Of a stretch of 64,000 bases of DNA, positions 59,375-64,000 are shown piece after piece; the stretch's first letter is position 1; each line of letters starts with the position of its first letter. A program made the position numbers and the translations under genes. The notes beneath the pieces are model-generated. The model did no database searches and had not been told where the DNA came from. It was given only the letters and a program-made list of their open reading frames with translations. The stretch is from Streptomyces varsoviensis (GTDB taxonomy: Bacteria > Actinomycetota > Actinomycetes > Streptomycetales > Streptomycetaceae). Location of the stretch: the NCBI RefSeq assembly GCF_000718635.1, contig NZ_JOBF01000027.1, forward strand, positions 101,848-165,847, given 5' to 3'.

Positions 59375-60904
59375 TCATTGGCCCGGGGTGATGTCCCGGG
59401 CCATTCGCATGCGGTCCTTCTTCCCGTTCAGGGTCCGGGGCAGCTCGTCGACCACATGCAGCGCGTCCACGATCATGTAGGAGGGCAGCCGCGCCGCCGA
59501 GAACTCCTTGAGCCCGAGGAGCGACACCCGCGCGTCCGGCGCGCGCTTGGTGACCACCGCGTGCAGCGCCGCCTCCAGCCCCGACCCGACGACGACCACC
59601 GCCGCGTCCGCCACCGCCGGATGGGCGCCGATCACGCTCTCCACCTCGCCCAGCTCCACCCGCTGCCCGCGCACCTTGACCAGATGGTCGCGGCGCCCGG
59701 CGAACTCCAGGTCACCGCCGTCGCCGACCCGCACGATGTCCCCGGTCGCGTACGGGCCGGTGTGCGGCTCCCGGCCCCAGTAACCCAGCATCACCGTCGG
59801 CCCCGACACCAGGAGTTCGTACTCCCCGTCCCGTTCCTGCGGCACCAGCGTCACGGAGTCGCCTGAACACACCGTCCCGATCGGCAGCGCCGCCGACCGC
59901 TCCGCCACATCCGCCGTCACCTCGTACGACGTGCACACATTGGTCTCCGTGGGCCCGTACCAGTTGAACATCCGCACCTCCGGCCACCGGGCGCGCAACT
60001 CCTTGACCTGTGGCAGCGGAAACGGCTCGCCGGCGAAGACGCACACCCGCAGCGCGGGCGGCGGCGCCTCCTCGAAGAGCCCGCCCTTGGCCATCATCAG
60101 CGACAGCGCGGACGGCACCGAATACCAGACCGTCAGCTCGTTCCGGCGCAGGAACGTGACCAATTGGTCCGGTGCGTAAGCGAGTTCACTGGATATCAGG
60201 TGGACCGAGGCTCCGGCGTGGAACGCGGCGTAGAGGTCGAATACCGAGAGGTCGAAGTTGAACGGGGCGTGATTGGCGAGCCGGTCGGAGGGGCCGAGCC
60301 CCAGCAGCTCGCAGGCCCACGTCACGAACGCGAGCGCGTTGCGGTGGCTCAGGCAGACGCCCTTGGGCTCCCCGGTCGAGCCCGAGGTGTAGAGGATGTA
60401 GGCGAGGTCATCAGGGGCGCCGGGGCCACCGGGGCCGCCGGGGCTGTCGGGGATATCGAGGTCGTCGAGATCGTCGGGACTGTCGAGGTCGTCGGGGCCG
60501 GCGGGGCCGTTCACGGGTCCCAGCAGTTCCTCGAAGGTCGCCAGCGGGCCCGCCTCCCACGGGGCGTCGGCGGTGCGCGCCGCGCCGCTCGCGTCCGTGA
60601 CGGTCAGCGCCGCGCCGCACCCCCGGCCGATGAGCGCGGCACGGGAGGGCGGATTGGAGTCGGCCACCGGGACGTACACCGCGCCGAGCCGCAGGCACCC
60701 CTGCATCAGCGCCACGGCCCGCGTGCTCTTCCCCGCCCACAGCACCACCCGGTCCCCGGGCCGTACGCCGCGCGCGGCCAGCGCGGCGCGGCAGCGGTCG
60801 GCGAGGGCGTCCAGCTCGCCGTACGTCAGCCGCCCGTCGGGGCCGTGCACCGCGAGCGCTCCCGGATCACGCCGGGCCGCGTCGATGACGAGCTGATGCA
60901 GCAT
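59375..60904 (-). CDS. Proline-type adenylation enzyme (PltF/RedM-like ligase)
   Basis: Stand-alone AMP-forming ligase, 509 residues from the ATG at 60904, which overlaps the upstream stop as TGATG. Core motifs (numbered from the GTG at 60907): YTSGSTGEPKG at 173-183, YGPTET at 317-322, ATGD at 387-390, GRRDHLVKVRGQRVELGEVE near 404-423, LNGKKDR at 493-499. Lining up the specificity residues by eye gives D219, L220, F223, Y262, V290, A292, W316, V324, C325, K496. DLFYVAWVCK is close to the code of L-prolyl-AMP ligases as I remember it (RedM: DLLYLALVCK). It should load L-proline on a carrier. A low-complexity Asp/Pro/Gly insert lies at 134-166. Operon with the dehydrogenase upstream. Confidence 0.9.
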   Translation of the reverse strand: MLHQLVIDAARRDPGALAVHGPDGRLTYGELDALADRCRAALAARGVRPGDRVVLWAGKSTRAVALMQGCLRLGAVYVPVADSNPPSRAALIGRGCGAALTVTDASGAARTADAPWEAGPLATFEELLGPVNGPAGPDDLDSPDDLDDLDIPDSPGGPGGPGAPDDLAYILYTSGSTGEPKGVCLSHRNALAFVTWACELLGLGPSDRLANHAPFNFDLSVFDLYAAFHAGASVHLISSELAYAPDQLVTFLRRNELTVWYSVPSALSLMMAKGGLFEEAPPPALRVCVFAGEPFPLPQVKELRARWPEVRMFNWYGPTETNVCTSYEVTADVAERSAALPIGTVCSGDSVTLVPQERDGEYELLVSGPTVMLGYWGREPHTGPYATGDIVRVGDGGDLEFAGRRDHLVKVRGQRVELGEVESVIGAHPAVADAAVVVVGSGLEAALHAVVTKRAPDARVSLLGLKEFSAARLPSYMIVDALHVVDELPRTLNGKKDRMRMARDITPGQ

Positions 60905-62049
60905 CACAGCCCCAACTCCTTCGCCGCCAGCTCCTTTTGGATCTCCGACGTGCCGGAGAACAGGAGGCTCGGGACGGCATCGCGCAGCTCGGCCTCCACG
61001 CCGAATTCGGTGAGGTAGCCGCGCCCGCCGCAGATCCGTACCGCGTCGAGGGCGTTGGCCACCGCTCCCTCGGACGCGGCGAGCTTGGACAGCGCCACGG
61101 CGAGCCGGGCGGGCCGCCCCTGATCCATCTCCCAGCAGGCGCGGTAGAGGAGCAGCCGCGCGCTCTCCAGGCGCATCGCCATGTCGACGATCCGGTGCGA
61201 GACCGCCTGAAAGCCGGTCAGCCGGCGGCCGAACTGGCGCCGCGACCGGGCGTGTTCCGACGCCCGCTCGACCAGCCGCGCCATCATCCCCACGTACCCC
61301 GCGAAGAGGCAGGCCCGCTCCCAGCCCATCGAATGCTGGAAGACCGTCGCCCCCATGCCGGGCGCGCCCAGTACCGCCGTGTCGGGTACGAAGCAGTCGG
61401 CGAAGGTCACCGCGGACGCCGGAGTGGAACGCAGCCCCATCTTGTCGAACGGCTGCCCCGCCCGTACGCCCGGCGTGTCGGCCGGCACCACGAAGGCCGT
61501 CTGACCGAGGTGGCCGGCCTCCGGGTCGGTCGTCGCGTAGGTGACGAAGACGTCGGCGGCGGGGCCGTTGCTGACGAAGCTCTTACGGCCGTTGAGCACA
61601 TGGCCGCCGGCCACCGGTACGGCCGTCATCCGCAGCCGGGAGACGTCGGAGCCCGCCTCGTCCTCGGTCATGGCGTTGCCCGCGACGACCTCGCCGGAGC
61701 ACATGCCGGGCAGCCAGCGGGACTTGAGGTCGTCGGAGCCGAACCGGTCGAGGGGCACGGCGCAGGCGAAGAGGTGCGCGCTCGCCGCGAAGACCAGCCC
61801 CGTGTCCTCGCACCCCTCGCCCAGCGCCTCGTAGAGCCGCGCCGTGTCCAGCGCGCCCAGCCCGACCCCGCCGTACTTGTCGGGCAGGCAGGCCCCGAGC
61901 AGCCCCATGCGCCCCAGCGCCGCCCAGTCCGTACGGGCGAACGGTTCGCGCGGCGGCCGGCCGGCGGGACCTGCGGGGAAGGCCGCGCGCACCGCCTCCA
62001 GGGTGCGTCGGTGCCGCTCTTCCTGATCAGCGCTCCAGCCGAAATCCAT
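60904..62049 (-). CDS. Acyl-CoA dehydrogenase-like prolyl-carrier dehydrogenase (PltE-like)
   Basis: A 381-residue flavoprotein of the acyl-CoA dehydrogenase fold. The ATG at 62049 is preceded by GGGGAGCC. MTEDEAGSDVSRLRMTAV is the flavin-contact segment and the C terminus reads GGRGYLTEFGVEAELRDAVP. Where many acyl-CoA dehydrogenases have the catalytic Glu in EGT, this protein has FSGTSEIQ, so the base must lie elsewhere, as it does in some subfamilies. Next to a proline ligase it most likely converts prolyl-S-carrier to pyrrolyl-2-carboxyl-S-carrier by two two-electron oxidations, as PltE and RedW do. The long open frame upstream in phase is not coding. Confidence 0.9.
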   Translation of the reverse strand: MDFGWSADQEERHRRTLEAVRAAFPAGPAGRPPREPFARTDWAALGRMGLLGACLPDKYGGVGLGALDTARLYEALGEGCEDTGLVFAASAHLFACAVPLDRFGSDDLKSRWLPGMCSGEVVAGNAMTEDEAGSDVSRLRMTAVPVAGGHVLNGRKSFVSNGPAADVFVTYATTDPEAGHLGQTAFVVPADTPGVRAGQPFDKMGLRSTPASAVTFADCFVPDTAVLGAPGMGATVFQHSMGWERACLFAGYVGMMARLVERASEHARSRRQFGRRLTGFQAVSHRIVDMAMRLESARLLLYRACWEMDQGRPARLAVALSKLAASEGAVANALDAVRICGGRGYLTEFGVEAELRDAVPSLLFSGTSEIQKELAAKELGL

Positions 62050-62544
62050 GAGGCTCCCCGTGGCGTGGTGTGGTGTGGTGTGGTGATGCGGCATCAGTAA
62101 GCGGCCAACGCCGCTATGGATGCCGGAGGTTGGGCGGTGTGGGGGGATGGCGTTGGGCTGGCGGCGGGGCGCCCGGGCCGTCGGGCCGACGGTGCGGCCG
62201 GGTGTGCACCCGGCGCCGGACCGATCCGCCCGCGGAGCGCTCGCGCGCTCCACCCCCACCCGCGCAAGGCTCCGTGTGACGCCCCGCCCGCCATCACCGT
62301 GCCACGGCGAGAGCGTGAACCGCGGCCCGGAGGGCGGTAATTCATCCCTTCTGCTGGGCATCATCCTCGCGGTCACCGCAACGGTGCGGAGCGCCGGGCG
62401 GCGGGTTTCCCTCCCGTGACCGATGGCGGCGGCGCCGGAGGCTCGGAAGAATTCCCACCCTCGTGCGGGGAGTTCCCACGAGTTCCCACCCTCATGTGAT
62501 GGCCGGTCGCGCCGCGGAGGCGCACCGAGGCGGCTGGAGGACAG
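62050..62544. promoter_or_regulatory. Divergent promoter gap with TTCCCAC heptads
   Basis: This 495-base gap separates the dehydrogenase operon from the antiporter gene and holds no convincing gene. TTCCCAC occurs at 62452, 62473 and 62483, with offsets of 21 and 10 bases (about two and one helical turns), 55-95 bases before the antiporter start. A GTGGT microsatellite lies at about 62060-62085 in the dehydrogenase leader. Confidence 0.5.
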
Positions 62545-63891
62545 ATGGCGGCGGAAGGGCTTCCGACAGAGGCGGTGGCCATGGCCGATGTGGCGATCGT
62601 GCTGCTCGCGGGCCGGCTGTTCGTCCGGCTGAGCAAACGGGTCCGCCAGCCGCCGGTGGTGGCCGAGATCGCCATCGGCATCGTGCTCGGGCCCAGCCTG
62701 CTCGGGCTGCTCCCCGGCGACCTGCCCGGCCGGATCTTCCCCGCCGACGCCCGCCCGATGCTCGCGGCGGTGGCGCAGGTCGGGCTGCTCCTGTTCATGT
62801 TCCTGGCCGGCTGGGAGATGGACCTCGGCCGGCTGCGCGGCCGCGGCCGGTCCGTCGGAGCGATGGCCGGACTCTCCATGGCCGTGCCGTTCGCGCTCGG
62901 CGCCGGGGCGGCGGCCCTGCTCGCCGGGCGCTACGCGGGCGAGGGCAGCGGCACGACCGCCTTCGTCCTCTTCCTGAGCACGGCCTTCGCCATCACCGCC
63001 TTCCCGGTGCTGGCCCGCATCATCACGGACAGCGGGCTCACCGGAACCCGAGTGGGTTCCATGGCCATGGCCTGCGCCGCGGTGGGGGACGTCCTGGCCT
63101 GGTGCGTCCTGGTACTCGTGGTCGCGGTCTCCGAGTCCGACGGGCCGGGCCACTTCTTCACCGTCGTCGGGCTCACCGCGGCGTACGCGCTGGCGATGGT
63201 CCTGGTCGTACGGCCGCTGCTGCGGCAGTTGCTCATCCGCTCGCCACGCACCGCCTCCGGCGCGAACCTGCTCGTCCTGATCGCCTCCGGCGTCTTCCTG
63301 TCCGCCTGGACGACCTCCTGGATCGGCATCCACGCCATCTTCGGCGCGTTCGCCTTCGGACTGATCATGCCGCGCGAGGCGCGGGAGCGGCTGCACCGAC
63401 GCGTGGCGACGCCGCTGAGCGGGATCGTGACGCTGCTGCTGCCGGTGTTCTTCATCGTGACCGGGCTCTCCGTGGACGTGGGGCTGCTCGGCCTGGGCGG
63501 CCTGGCGGCCCTCGGGCTGATCCTGCTGGTCGCGGTCGTCGGCAAGTACGCGGGGACGGTGCTGCCCGCCCGGATGTCGGGGATGTCGTGGCGGGACGCC
63601 GGGGCGTTCGGCACGCTGATGAACACCCGCGGCCTCACCGAGATCGTCATCCTCTCCATCGGCCGCGAACTGGGCGTCATCGACCAGGAGATGTTCACCA
63701 TGATGGTGCTCATGGCCCTGGTCACCACGGCCATGGCCGGCCCGCTCCTGCACTGGCTGGGCGTCACCCGGCCCCCGGCCCCGGTGCTCGCGTCGGTCCC
63801 TGACGCGGCGTCGGGTGGGGAGGGGCCGGCCGGGGCGCCGCCGGGGGAGGGGGACGGGGGGCCGTCGGCTACGGCGAGGGTGGGCCCGTGA
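62545..63891 (+). CDS. CPA2-type cation/proton antiporter (Kef/NapA-like)
   Basis: A 448-residue membrane protein with about 12-13 helices. Features are VVAEIAIGIVLGPSLLG after helix 1, LLFMFLAGWEMDL, TAFAITAFPVLARIITDSGL (the region of the cation-binding residues), GDVLAWCVLVLVV, IHAIFGAFAFGLIMP and NTRGLTEIVIL. No C-terminal NAD-binding regulatory domain is present. The last 50 residues are a Gly/Ala/Pro/Glu-rich tail. It exchanges K+ or Na+ for H+. At the edge of a cluster predicted to make a halogenated acidic phenol, it could help cells survive a protonophore, but it may simply be a neighbour. Nothing further is recognised in the last 109 bases. Confidence 0.87.
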   Translation: MAAEGLPTEAVAMADVAIVLLAGRLFVRLSKRVRQPPVVAEIAIGIVLGPSLLGLLPGDLPGRIFPADARPMLAAVAQVGLLLFMFLAGWEMDLGRLRGRGRSVGAMAGLSMAVPFALGAGAAALLAGRYAGEGSGTTAFVLFLSTAFAITAFPVLARIITDSGLTGTRVGSMAMACAAVGDVLAWCVLVLVVAVSESDGPGHFFTVVGLTAAYALAMVLVVRPLLRQLLIRSPRTASGANLLVLIASGVFLSAWTTSWIGIHAIFGAFAFGLIMPREARERLHRRVATPLSGIVTLLLPVFFIVTGLSVDVGLLGLGGLAALGLILLVAVVGKYAGTVLPARMSGMSWRDAGAFGTLMNTRGLTEIVILSIGRELGVIDQEMFTMMVLMALVTTAMAGPLLHWLGVTRPPAPVLASVPDAASGGEGPAGAPPGEGDGGPSATARVGP

Positions 63892-64000
63892 CGCGTGCTC
63901 AAGTTCAGTCGCGGGGGCTGGCGTTACGGTATCGGGCGCTCGTACTGGGGGGTGGACTGCGCCTGTGGCACGGGGTCGCTGACGGCGGAGGGCTGGGGGC

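Noticed and set aside
61000..62049. Primary-metabolism acyl-CoA dehydrogenase
   Set aside because: Its stop overlaps the start of a proline-type ligase and it belongs to a cluster with a PltA-like halogenase, so the prolyl-carrier role is favoured.

Overview
The window is high-GC actinobacterial DNA, almost certainly Streptomyces: coding third positions are nearly all G/C, most starts are ATG or GTG behind GGAGG-like sites, genes are often coupled through ATGA, GTGA or TGATG overlaps, and one regulator carries a rare TTA codon, the usual mark of bldA control. No rRNA, tRNA, CRISPR array, insertion sequence or phage gene was recognised.

Left part (1-9.7 kb, minus strand): a tightly coupled operon of eight genes, read from 9712 down past base 1. 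It encodes a SPASM-type radical SAM enzyme, two degenerate S-adenosylhomocysteine-hydrolase-like proteins, a D-2-hydroxyacid dehydrogenase, a NodU/CmcH-type O-carbamoyltransferase, a Nudix hydrolase, a full SAH hydrolase and a cytochrome P450 cut by the window edge. There is no PKS, NRPS or RiPP precursor. The gene set suggests a small-molecule pathway built on SAM/adenosine, possibly a carbamoylated nucleoside, that I cannot match to a known product.

Middle part (10-35.6 kb): mostly ordinary Streptomyces genes. These are an LCP cell-wall ligase with a membrane partner, an acetyltransferase, an MFS exporter with a divergent AraC regulator, an oxidoreductase with a divergent GlxA-like regulator, DUF3995 and GrpB proteins, a purine salvage module (LacI regulator, AzgA-type permease, adenine deaminase), a ribbon-helix-helix/Clp-N fusion, a SAM-dependent methyltransferase, a large wall-anchored DUF11 protein and an SCP2-like protein. 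An A/T-richer gene at 19727-21949 looks like a Cry (delta-endotoxin) type pore former with lectin-like ends. Several intergenic regions hold short-period tandem repeats with palindromic cores.

Right part (35.9-63.9 kb): a biosynthetic cluster. A PltF-like proline ligase and a PltE-like dehydrogenase should make a pyrrole-2-carboxyl starter. A PltA-like flavin halogenase should chlorinate it. Two type I PKS proteins (three KS-AT-ACP modules with no reductive domains) should extend it three times, and a terminal reductase domain should release an aldehyde. A second halogenase-like flavoprotein, a berberine-bridge-type oxidase, a discrete ACP with a KAS II enzyme and a CCR-like MDR protein are also encoded. 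An ABC exporter, TetR and LuxR regulators and a CPA2 antiporter complete the set. The predicted core is a chlorinated pyrrolyl resorcinol ketone related to pyoluteorin. The cluster opens with a FabI/InhA paralogue in which the conserved HSIGF loop has become HAAAF, including the glycine whose mutation in E. coli FabI gives triclosan resistance. This suggests that the product inhibits FabI and that the paralogue is the resistant target.
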